Assembly: GCA_046306335.1 (NCBI GenBank)
Contig: JBKDXM010000060.1
Location: 1 to 55,608, forward strand
Length of the DNA stretch: 55,608 nt
Direction of reading: 5' to 3'
Origin: UBA2386 sp046306335
GTDB lineage: Bacteria > Planctomycetota > UBA1135 > UBA2386
Part shown: in pieces, positions 33,771 through 41,217 of the stretch
Numbering within the stretch: position 1 is the stretch's first letter
How the letters are laid out: every line of letters begins with the position of its first letter
The notes under the pieces: model-generated
Seen by the model: only the letters and a program-made list of their open reading frames with translations
Databases searched by the model: none
Told to the model about the DNA's origin: nothing
Made by a program: the position numbers and the translations under genes

Positions 33771-34475
33771 CTAGCCCCCCACCTTCGGCGCGCCATCGGT
33801 CTTCGGCGCGGCCTTTCCCGGCTGCGCGGCCGATTCCTGGGGCGCTGGCTTGTCGTCGGCGACCGGCACCATCAGTGCCTTGATCAAGTCCTCGGTCAGG
33901 TCGAGCTCGGACGCCGCGTACCACACGACCTTGCGCTCGAACGCGACGACGCGGGCCTCGACCTCCTTCGGGGCGAGCTTGCCGATCTCGCCCGGAACGG
34001 CGCCGATCGCCTGCAGCCGATGCACGATCGCGACGCCGCGCGCCTTGGCGACCGGGGCGATCGCGCGCTCGACGTCCTGGTACACCGCCAGCATGGCGCG
34101 CGCGTTCTCGGACTCGAGGCGCTCCGACGCCTGCTTGGCGAGGAACTCGCGCTGGCGCATCATCATCTCGCGGTCGAACGTCGCGCTGCGCCGGTCGTCG
34201 GAGTCCTCCGCCGTCGACTCGATCAGCCCGTTCAGCTCGGCGATGCGCTCGCTCAACTTGCCGATCTGGGCCTTGAACTGCTCCTGCATGCGCGCCAGAT
34301 CGCTCTTCGCCTTCGCCCACTTGGGGTTCTGCTCGAACACGCGGATCAGGTCGATGGTGCCGACCGCCTGCGCCGCGGCGGCCTTGGCGGCGGGCGCGGC
34401 GGGCGCGGTCGGGTCCTGGGCGGGCAGCGCGGCGACCGCGAACGCGGCGGCGCAGGCGAACAGCAGGTGCGTCAT
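33771..34475 (-). CDS. OmpH/Skp-family periplasmic chaperone
   Basis: The protein has 234 residues from ATG 34475. A signal peptide (MTHLLFACAAAFAVAALPAQ) precedes an Ala/Pro linker, then AVGTIDLIRVFEQNPKWAKA, the usual Skp opening (G-x-I-D-x-x-R-V-F). A long charged coiled coil of about 100 residues follows (KAQIGKLSERIAELNG; MMMRQREFLAKQASERLE). Skp-like trimers hold unfolded outer-membrane proteins in the periplasm, and the gene often lies upstream of lpx genes, as here. The C-terminus is a Pro/Ala/Lys tail. TACCGT about 30 bases upstream on the minus strand could be a -10. Confidence 0.88.
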   Translation of the reverse strand: MTHLLFACAAAFAVAALPAQDPTAPAAPAAKAAAAQAVGTIDLIRVFEQNPKWAKAKSDLARMQEQFKAQIGKLSERIAELNGLIESTAEDSDDRRSATFDREMMMRQREFLAKQASERLESENARAMLAVYQDVERAIAPVAKARGVAIVHRLQAIGAVPGEIGKLAPKEVEARVVAFERKVVWYAASELDLTEDLIKALMVPVADDKPAPQESAAQPGKAAPKTDGAPKVGG

Positions 34476-34564
34476 GGGTGTCAGCGGCCCGAACGGCCGC
34501 GGCGCACGGTAGCGCGACGGCCGCGGAAAGGCCACCGCGGAGCGCCGCGCCGCGGCGGGCCGGA

Positions 34565-35731
34565 TCAGCCGCGCAGCGCCTGCCGAACGTCGTCGAGCAG
34601 GACGTCCGCGCCTTCGAGACCGACCGCGATGCGCATCAGGCCGTCGGCGATGCCGGCGCGGGCGCGCTGCGCTGGCGTCAGCGCCGCGTGCGTGGTGAAC
34701 GCCGGCAGCGTCGCCAGCGATTCGACGCCGCCGAGGCTCGGCGCGCGGGAGATGCGCTGCAGGCGGTCGTAGGCGCGCTTGGCCCCCGGCAGGCCGCCCG
34801 GCAGTTCGACCGCGAGCACCGCGCCGCCGCCGCGCATCTGCCGCGCGACGAGCGCGCGATCGGGATGGTCGGGCAGGCCCGGGTAGCTGACGGCGAGCAA
34901 GCGGCCGGCGCGGACCTCGGCGGCCAGCCCTTCGGCGAGCCGCTGCGCATCGCGCTGCTGCGCCTGCACGCGCAGTTCGAGCGTCGGCCACGAGCGCAGC
35001 AGCAACCACGCCGGGTCCGGCGCCAGCAGCCCGCCGGTGCGCCGCCGGAAGTGCTCGACCGGCCCCAGCAACTCGTGGCCGCCGGCGACGAAGCCGGCCA
35101 GCACGTCGGAGTGGCCGCCGTAGAACTTGGTCGCCGAGCAGGCGACGAGGTCGACGCCGAGCGCCAGTGCCTGCTGCACCGGCGGCGGCGCGAACGTGGC
35201 GTCGAACAGCGTGCGGGCGCCGGCGGCGCGCGCCGCGGCGGTGATCGCGCCGACGTCGGCGACGCGCAGCGTCGGGTTGATCGGCGACTCGAACACCACC
35301 CACTGCGCCGGCCGCGCCAGCTGCGCGCGCAAGCCGGCGAGGTCGAGCGCCGAGAAGCGGTCGACGACGACGCCAAAGCGCACGAGGTCGGCGAGCGCGA
35401 ACGACGACGTGCCGCCGTAGATCTCCTCGGCGAGCAGCACGCGGTCACCGGGCTTCAGGTGCGCCAGCAAGGCGCCGCTGATCGCCGCCATGCCGCTGGC
35501 GAACGACACCGCGCCGTCGGCGCCTTCGTGCGCGGCGACGCGCGACTCCCACGCGCGGGCGTTGGCATGGCCCAGGCGCTGGTAGAACTCGCCCGGACGC
35601 TCGCCGGCGCCGAGCGCGCGCAGCGTCTCGGCGTCGGGCTGGCCGGCGGTCGTGCTGCGCACCAGCGGCGGCGACAGCGGGCCGAGCAGCGGGCCATGGC
35701 CGTGCGGGACGCCGTAGAGGGGTTCGCTCAT
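34565..35731 (-). CDS. Cys/Met metabolism PLP-dependent enzyme (cystathionine synthase/lyase family)
   Basis: The protein has 388 residues, the normal length for the family. AVSFASGMAAISGAL binds the cofactor phosphate, and VDLVACSATKFYGGHSDVLAG contains the PLP Lys. Late motifs SLGGVESLATLPAFTTHAAL and GLMRIAVGLEGADVLLDDV are typical of MetB/MetC/MetY-type transsulfuration enzymes. The sequence alone does not separate gamma-synthase from beta- or gamma-lyase. It diverges from a JAMM peptidase gene. CATGAT lies six bases upstream of ATG 35731 and could be a weak -10 of a leaderless transcript. Confidence 0.92.
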   Translation of the reverse strand: MSEPLYGVPHGHGPLLGPLSPPLVRSTTAGQPDAETLRALGAGERPGEFYQRLGHANARAWESRVAAHEGADGAVSFASGMAAISGALLAHLKPGDRVLLAEEIYGGTSSFALADLVRFGVVVDRFSALDLAGLRAQLARPAQWVVFESPINPTLRVADVGAITAAARAAGARTLFDATFAPPPVQQALALGVDLVACSATKFYGGHSDVLAGFVAGGHELLGPVEHFRRRTGGLLAPDPAWLLLRSWPTLELRVQAQQRDAQRLAEGLAAEVRAGRLLAVSYPGLPDHPDRALVARQMRGGGAVLAVELPGGLPGAKRAYDRLQRISRAPSLGGVESLATLPAFTTHAALTPAQRARAGIADGLMRIAVGLEGADVLLDDVRQALRG

Positions 35732-35795
35732 GGCTGCATCATGGTGCGGCAGCGCCGCGCGCGCGAGCGCAGCGGCAATGCCGCGGCGTCCTGGC

Positions 35796-35801
35796 TAACC
35801 T
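35796..35801 (+). promoter_or_regulatory. Candidate -10 hexamer TAACCT for a leaderless JAMM gene
   Basis: TAACCT is followed by six bases and ATG 35808, the same geometry as at kynA. No -35 is evident. Confidence 0.35.
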
Positions 35802-35807
35802 TGCGCC

Positions 35808-36269
35808 ATGCCCGCCACCGCGCTGTTCACCGAAGCCGTCGTCGACGCGCTGCGGCGCGCGCTGCACGACGCTGCGCCGCGCGAATTCGCCGGCCTGCTG
35901 GGCGGCCGCCGCGCCGGCGACGAGTGGCGTGTCGAAGCCCTGGCCCTGCTGCCCGACGGCGGCGCGACCCGCGATGCATTCGCGGTCGCCGCCGCGGACT
36001 TCGCCGCCGCCGAAGCGGGGCTGCGCGCGCGAGGCCTTGGCTTCCTCGGCTTCGCGCACGGCCATCCCGACGCGCCGGCCGTGCCGTCGCAGCGGGACCG
36101 CGCGGCCTTCTGGCCCGGCTGCCTGCAGGCGATCGTGGGACCACGCGGCCTCGCCGCCGAGGTGCGCTGCTACTGGCGCACGGACGCCGGGGTGCGCGAA
36201 GTCCGCGTGCGCGCCGCGGCCGGCAGCCGGCGGCGCGGCAGGCCAAGCCGCCCGGTGCGCGTCCCGTGA
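35808..36269 (+). CDS. JAMM/MPN+ metallopeptidase
   Basis: The protein has 153 residues with the full JAMM zinc motif: Glu26 in REFAGLLGG, then HGH (His84, His86), seven residues, Ser94 and Asp97 (H-x-H-x7-S-x2-D). Bacterial JAMM peptidases cut next to the C-terminal Gly-Gly of ubiquitin-like sulfur carriers such as CysO or MoaD relatives. The divergent Cys/Met enzyme gene and the fused MoaD-MoaE at 13541-14242 are therefore relevant context. The C-terminal 15 residues are Arg-rich. It lies 25 bases upstream of acpS on the same strand. Confidence 0.88.
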   Translation: MPATALFTEAVVDALRRALHDAAPREFAGLLGGRRAGDEWRVEALALLPDGGATRDAFAVAAADFAAAEAGLRARGLGFLGFAHGHPDAPAVPSQRDRAAFWPGCLQAIVGPRGLAAEVRCYWRTDAGVREVRVRAAAGSRRRGRPSRPVRVP

Positions 36270-36294
36270 CGCTCGTCGCCAGCGAGGCGGTGGC

Positions 36295-36678
36295 ATGATC
36301 CGCGGGATCGGCGTCGACAGCGTCGCCATCGCGCGACTCGCCGCATTGCTCGCCGCGCAAGGCGATCGCCTGTGGCAGCGACTGTGCACCGAGGCCGAAG
36401 CGCAGTACTGCCGCAGCCGCGCGCGGCCGGCGGAGTCGCTCGCCGCGCGCTTCGCCGCCAAGGAAGCGGCGATGAAGTGCCTGGGCACCGGCTGGTCGGC
36501 CGGCGTCGGCTTCCGCGACGTCGAGGTGACGCGCAACGACGATGGCGCGGTCGGCTTGCGGCTCGTCGGCGCAGCCGCGGCGCGCGCCGCGGCGCTCGGA
36601 ATCGAAAGCTGGCACGTCAGCCTGACGCACACCGACGACGTCGCCACCGCCTTCGTCGTCGCCGAAGGTGGCGCGTGA
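36295..36678 (+). CDS. acpS: Holo-[acyl-carrier-protein] synthase
   Basis: The protein has 127 residues from ATG 36295. It transfers 4'-phosphopantetheine from CoA to acyl carrier protein, with Mg2+. The motifs MIRGIGVDSVAI (Asp8) and ARFAAKEAAMKCLGTG (Glu57) bind the metal and CoA; WHVSLTHTDDVATAFVV is the usual closing strand pair (SISH-type). A GAGG stretch about ten bases before the start may serve as a weak ribosome binding site. It stands between the JAMM and glycosyltransferase genes, probably in one transcript. Confidence 0.93.
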   Translation: MIRGIGVDSVAIARLAALLAAQGDRLWQRLCTEAEAQYCRSRARPAESLAARFAAKEAAMKCLGTGWSAGVGFRDVEVTRNDDGAVGLRLVGAAAARAAALGIESWHVSLTHTDDVATAFVVAEGGA

Positions 36679-36721
36679 CCGCCGCGCCGGCACGTGGCAC
36701 GATGGCCCGCGCGCCCGCCGC

Positions 36722-37939
36722 ATGAGCCCGAACCTGCGCATCGCCTTCGTGACGCCGGCCTGGCCGGCCAGCCGCACGCAGAACGGCATCGCCACCTACG
36801 TCGGCGCCATGCGCCGGGGGCTCGCCGACCTCGGCGTGGCGAGCGCGGCGATCGCGTGGGACTGCGAGCCGGGCGGCGATCCGGACGTGCTCCCGCACGC
36901 GCGCGGTCGCGCGCTGCCGTGGCGGCTGCGCCTGCGCACGGCGGTGCTCGCCCGGCTGCCGGGCGGCCGCGGGCTCGGCACGGTCGTCGCGGACGGCATC
37001 GCCGAAGCCGCGCGCACGCGCGACCGCCGCGCTCCGCTGGCCGCGATCGAGATCGAGGAGTCGTTCGGCATCCCGGCCTTGCTCGCCGACCGCGCGCCCG
37101 CACCCGTCGTCGTCCGTCTGCACGGGCCATGGTTCCTGACCGGCGCGGCGAGCGGCGCCGCCTTGGACGCCGCCTTCCACCGCCGCGTCGCCGCCGAGTG
37201 GCGCGGCATGCAGCGCGCCGCCGCGGTCATCGCGCCGACGCGCGCGCTGCTGGCGGCAGTCGAGCAGCGCCACGGCGCGCCGCTGCAGCACGCCGTCGTG
37301 CTGCCCAACCCCGGCCCCAGCGCCGCGCCGACGCCGCCGTGGCGACCCGGCAGCGGGCGGCGCATCGCCCACATCGGCCGCTTCGAGCGGCTGAAGGGCA
37401 GCGACGTCGTGCTCGCCGCCTTCGCCGAACTCGCCGGCCGCGACCCGGAGGTCGCGCTCGACCTCGTCGGTCCCGATCTCGGCATGCGCGGCGCCGACGG
37501 CGGTCGCGTGGACTTTCCGCGCTACCTCGACCGCCTCGGGCTCGACGGCGCCGTCGCGCGCCGCATCCGCTGGCACGGGCCGCTGCCGCCCGCCGACGTC
37601 GCGGCCGTGCGCCGCGCGGCCAGCCTCGTCGTCGTCGCCTCGCGCTACGAGACCTTCCCGATGACCGTGCTCGAAGCGATGGCCGACGGTTGCCCGCTCG
37701 TGGCGACGAGCGTCGGCGGCATACCCGAGATGGTCGACGACGGCGTCGAGGCGAGCCTCGTGCCGCCGGGCGACGCGCCAGCGCTCGCCGCGGCGTGGGC
37801 GCGCCTGCTGGCGGCCCCGGCCGCGGCCGCCGCGCTCGGCGCGGCCGCGCGCGCCCGGTTCGACGCGCAGTTCGCGGCCACGGCGGTGGCTCGCCGGGTC
37901 GCCGCCTTCTACGCCGAACGCTTCGCCGGCCGCGGCTGA
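36722..37939 (+). CDS. Glycosyltransferase family 4 (GT-B fold)
   Basis: The protein has 405 residues from ATG 36722, where the Rossmann strand begins directly (MSPNLRIAFVTPAWPA). The N-terminal acceptor domain has a QNGIATYV loop. The C-terminal nucleotide-sugar domain includes HIGRFERLKGSDVVLAAF, ASRYETFPMTVLEAMADG (the Glu-x7-Glu signature of retaining GT4 enzymes) and GGIPEMVDDGVEA. It should act at the cytoplasmic face in polysaccharide or LPS assembly; donor and acceptor are unknown. It ends 25 bases from the convergent kinase gene. Confidence 0.9.
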   Translation: MSPNLRIAFVTPAWPASRTQNGIATYVGAMRRGLADLGVASAAIAWDCEPGGDPDVLPHARGRALPWRLRLRTAVLARLPGGRGLGTVVADGIAEAARTRDRRAPLAAIEIEESFGIPALLADRAPAPVVVRLHGPWFLTGAASGAALDAAFHRRVAAEWRGMQRAAAVIAPTRALLAAVEQRHGAPLQHAVVLPNPGPSAAPTPPWRPGSGRRIAHIGRFERLKGSDVVLAAFAELAGRDPEVALDLVGPDLGMRGADGGRVDFPRYLDRLGLDGAVARRIRWHGPLPPADVAAVRRAASLVVVASRYETFPMTVLEAMADGCPLVATSVGGIPEMVDDGVEASLVPPGDAPALAAAWARLLAAPAAAAALGAAARARFDAQFAATAVARRVAAFYAERFAGRG

Positions 37940-37964
37940 AGCCGGCCGCGAAGCCAGCACTGGC

Positions 37965-40900
37965 TCAACCGCCGTCGCCGGTGAACAGCACGCGGCGCAA
38001 CGTCACCGCCTGCAGCGGCGACAGCGCGAAGTCGGGCAGGCGCCGCGGATCGAGCCCCCGCCGTTCGCCGACCAGCAGCGGCGCGTCGTCGCAGCGCACC
38101 TCCACCACCGCCGAGGTGCGGGCGGCGTTCGGCGTCACGAGCAGCGTCAGGCGGTGCGACGCACCGGGCACGGCATGCGCGGCGACCGGACCGAAGACGC
38201 CGCGCAGCGCCCGGCCAACGGCCGCACGCACGTCGTCCTCGCGCTCGGGATCGCCGCGCACCACCGCCGCGTGCACGCCGTCGTCCTGGTCGAGGCAGAC
38301 GACGACGGCGAGGCCGCGCAGGGCCAACACGTAGGCGCGCGCGCCGACCGCTGCCGGCGGGAACACCAGCTCGGCGCTGGCCGACAGCGCGCCGGCCTGC
38401 GCGTCGAAGCCGGTGCTGCAGCGCAGCGTCCGCTGGGACGGTTCGCGCGGCGCGGCGGCGAGCGCGAGCGCGCCGTCCTGCAGGCGCCACGCCGCCGGGG
38501 CCTCGACCTGCAGCGCGCGCGCTTCGACGCGCACCTGCGCCACCAGCCGGTCGCCCTGGGTCTGCACGTCGATCGCCGCGCCGGCGGGCGCGGCGGCGGC
38601 GAGCGCGCGCAGGCTGCTGCCGCGGCGGTTGGCCGCGCGCAGGAACTCGCGCACGGCGGCGAACTGCGCTGCCTCGGCGTCGGTGCGGTCCTTCTCGGCG
38701 ACGAGGCCGCTCACGCGCGCGAGCGCCTGCTCGAGTCCGTCGGTCGTGCCGTTCGTCCGGGCGGCGTCGAACTGCTGCTGCAGCGCCTGGAAGGCGGCGA
38801 GGCGCGCGGCGGCTTCGTCGGGCCGCGCGGCGCGCACGCGCGCGAGCGTCGGGGCGACGTCCTCGACCAACGCGCGTTCGTCGGCGTCGGCGAGGGCGGG
38901 CAGCGCGCGGGCGAAGCCGTCGAGGTCACCGCCCGCGAGCCGCCACGCGGCCGCGCCGACGGCGACGTCGTCCGCACCCGCGGCCGCCGCTGGCGGCAAT
39001 TGCGCGAGCAGGTCCGCCGGCGGCAGCGAGGCCATCGCCACGGCCGTCTGGCTGCCGTCGTCGCCGGCGACGGCGAGTCGCCATGCGTCCTGGCCGCCGC
39101 GCGTCGGTTCCGCGCGCAGCGACCGCGCCGGCGCGCCGGCGCTGCCCGGCAGCGCCACGACCGGAACCGGCAACGCGCCGATGCGGCCGGCGAGCGCCTG
39201 CTCGCAGGCCAGTGCAGCCTGCAGCACGCGGCGATGCGCCGCCCATGCGCCGGCCGCCGCCGGCTCGGCCGGTGACTCGTCGCCCACGATCGCCAGCGCC
39301 GGGCGCACGCCGACGCGCAGTGCGACGCTCCACGCGAGGTCCCAGCGCGCGCGGCTGCGCGCCGCCCGCTGCAGCGCCGCGGCGAGCGTGGCTTCGCGCT
39401 CGGCCGCCGCCAGCCGTTCCTCGGCCTGCCGCCACGGCGAACGGCCCGGCCGGAAGCGCTCCGCGGGCGGCCAGCGGCGCGCCAGTTCGGCGCGCGTGCG
39501 CGCCAGCTCGGCCAGCGCGATGTCGGCGGCGCGCACCTCGCGCACGAACTCCTCGCATGCGGTCGCGGCGGCCGTCTCCTCGGCGAGCAGCGCGGTCGCC
39601 ACCGCCGCCTCCGCCGGTTCGATCGCGTCGCGCGCCGTCGCCTGCTGCGCGGCGAGCGCCCGTTCGCGCAGGCCGGTGAGCGTCGCGGCCGACAGCGCGC
39701 CGGGAGCCGGGCGCTGCCCCGACGCGAGGAAGCGCGCGACCGTGTCGCGCAGCGCCGCCTCGGCGGCCCGGAAGTCGTCGACGGCGCAGGCGTCGGCGAC
39801 GGCGTCGGCGACCGGGCCGGCGAGGAAGCCGTCGAAGGCGGCGAGCAGGCCGGCGTCGCGCGCGGCGAGACGGGCGTCGATCGCGTCGGCGACGGCCGCG
39901 AGCCGCGGCGTCGGCGCGGGCGCGGACGCCGCCGCGAGGTCGCAGCCGGTGGCGGCGAGCACGGCGGGGTGGAACCGCTCGCGCAGCACACGTTCGCGCG
40001 CCGGCCACTCGTCCGGGTCGTCGAGCCATGCCGACGACGCCGCCAATCCGGTGGCGAGGAAGTCGCCGGCGGCGGCGTCGATCGCGGCGGCCAGCGCGCG
40101 CGCCGCGTCGGCGCGACGCTCCGCCAGCGCGGCGACCGCCTCGGGCGGCGCGTCCTGCCGCACGGCGAGGCGCTGCAACCGCGCCGCCGGGGTCGGCAGG
40201 GCCGCGAGTTCGCGGTCGATCGCGACCAGGAACTCCGTCGCGGCCGAGGTCGCCGGCCGGGCGCGGGCGACGGCGAGGCCAACCGCGCCGGCCGCGACGA
40301 GCAACACGGCGACCAGCAGCCAGCCGCGCACCGGCGCGCGCACCGACTCGCCTTCGTCGCGCGCCAACTGCGCCGCGCTCGCGTGCGGCGCCTCGGCCCT
40401 GTCGATGCGATCGAGGTCGTCGAGCAGTTCGCGCGGCGTCTGGTAGCGGCGAGCGGGGTCCTTCGCCAGCAGCTTGCGGATCACCAGCGCCATGCCCTCG
40501 GAAAGCGCCGGGTTGATCGCCTGCGGCGCGACCGGCGGTTCGGCGAGCACGTGCATCAGCACCTCCGCCAGCGTCGCGCCCTGGAACGGCGGCACGCCGG
40601 TCGCCATGTGGTAGAGCGTCGCCCCCAGCGAATAGAGGTCGCTGCGCACATCGGCCGCGCCCGGATCGCGCGCCTGCTCGGGCGAGATGTAGTAGGGCGT
40701 GCCGATCGTCGCGCCGTCGCGCGTCAGCGTGGCGTCGGTCGGTCCCTTGGCGAGCCCGAGGTCGGTCAGCTTGAGGTCGCCGTTGGCGTCGACGAGCAGG
40801 TTGCCCGGCTTGATGTCGCGGTGGATGACGCCGCGCTGCCACGCGTGGTCGAGCGCGAGCGCGGCCTGCCGGGCGACGCGGCGCACGTGCTCCTCGGCGA

Positions 40901-41213
40901 ACATGCCCCATTCGGCGAGCAGGCCGCGCAGCGACGGCCCGTCGACGAACTCCATCACGAAGAAGTGGTAGCCCCCCTCCTCGCCCATGTCGAAGCCGCT
41001 GACGATGTGCGGGTGGTTCAGCGAGCCGACGATGCGGGCCTCGCGGCGCAGGCGCTCGACGTAGCGTTCGTCGCGCGACAGCGACGGCTTGAGCACCTTC
41101 AGCGCGACGATGCGGCCCAGCCGCCGGTGACGGGCCTTGAACACCGTGCCCATCGCGCCGCCGCCGACGCGCTCCAGGATCTCGTAGTCGCGGAACGGCT
41201 GCGCGAAGGTCAT
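37965..41213 (-). CDS. Membrane Ser/Thr protein kinase with a large extracytoplasmic domain
   Basis: The protein has 1082 residues from ATG 41213. The kinase domain (about 9-275) has the glycine loop VGGGAMGTV (16-24), Lys39 in VALKVLK, HRDIKPGN (131-138), DLG in place of DFG (151-153) and SPE (177-179), so it should be active. One membrane helix follows at about 298-316. The remaining 760 residues are very Ala/Arg/Glu-rich, largely helical, with no recognised domain, and should lie outside the inner membrane as a sensor. It is four bases behind the FHA-sigma54 activator gene; an FHA domain binds phosphothreonine, so the activator is a likely partner. Confidence 0.93.
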   Translation of the reverse strand: MTFAQPFRDYEILERVGGGAMGTVFKARHRRLGRIVALKVLKPSLSRDERYVERLRREARIVGSLNHPHIVSGFDMGEEGGYHFFVMEFVDGPSLRGLLAEWGMFAEEHVRRVARQAALALDHAWQRGVIHRDIKPGNLLVDANGDLKLTDLGLAKGPTDATLTRDGATIGTPYYISPEQARDPGAADVRSDLYSLGATLYHMATGVPPFQGATLAEVLMHVLAEPPVAPQAINPALSEGMALVIRKLLAKDPARRYQTPRELLDDLDRIDRAEAPHASAAQLARDEGESVRAPVRGWLLVAVLLVAAGAVGLAVARARPATSAATEFLVAIDRELAALPTPAARLQRLAVRQDAPPEAVAALAERRADAARALAAAIDAAAGDFLATGLAASSAWLDDPDEWPARERVLRERFHPAVLAATGCDLAAASAPAPTPRLAAVADAIDARLAARDAGLLAAFDGFLAGPVADAVADACAVDDFRAAEAALRDTVARFLASGQRPAPGALSAATLTGLRERALAAQQATARDAIEPAEAAVATALLAEETAAATACEEFVREVRAADIALAELARTRAELARRWPPAERFRPGRSPWRQAEERLAAAEREATLAAALQRAARSRARWDLAWSVALRVGVRPALAIVGDESPAEPAAAGAWAAHRRVLQAALACEQALAGRIGALPVPVVALPGSAGAPARSLRAEPTRGGQDAWRLAVAGDDGSQTAVAMASLPPADLLAQLPPAAAAGADDVAVGAAAWRLAGGDLDGFARALPALADADERALVEDVAPTLARVRAARPDEAAARLAAFQALQQQFDAARTNGTTDGLEQALARVSGLVAEKDRTDAEAAQFAAVREFLRAANRRGSSLRALAAAAPAGAAIDVQTQGDRLVAQVRVEARALQVEAPAAWRLQDGALALAAAPREPSQRTLRCSTGFDAQAGALSASAELVFPPAAVGARAYVLALRGLAVVVCLDQDDGVHAAVVRGDPEREDDVRAAVGRALRGVFGPVAAHAVPGASHRLTLLVTPNAARTSAVVEVRCDDAPLLVGERRGLDPRRLPDFALSPLQAVTLRRVLFTGDGG

Positions 41214-41217
41214 GGCG

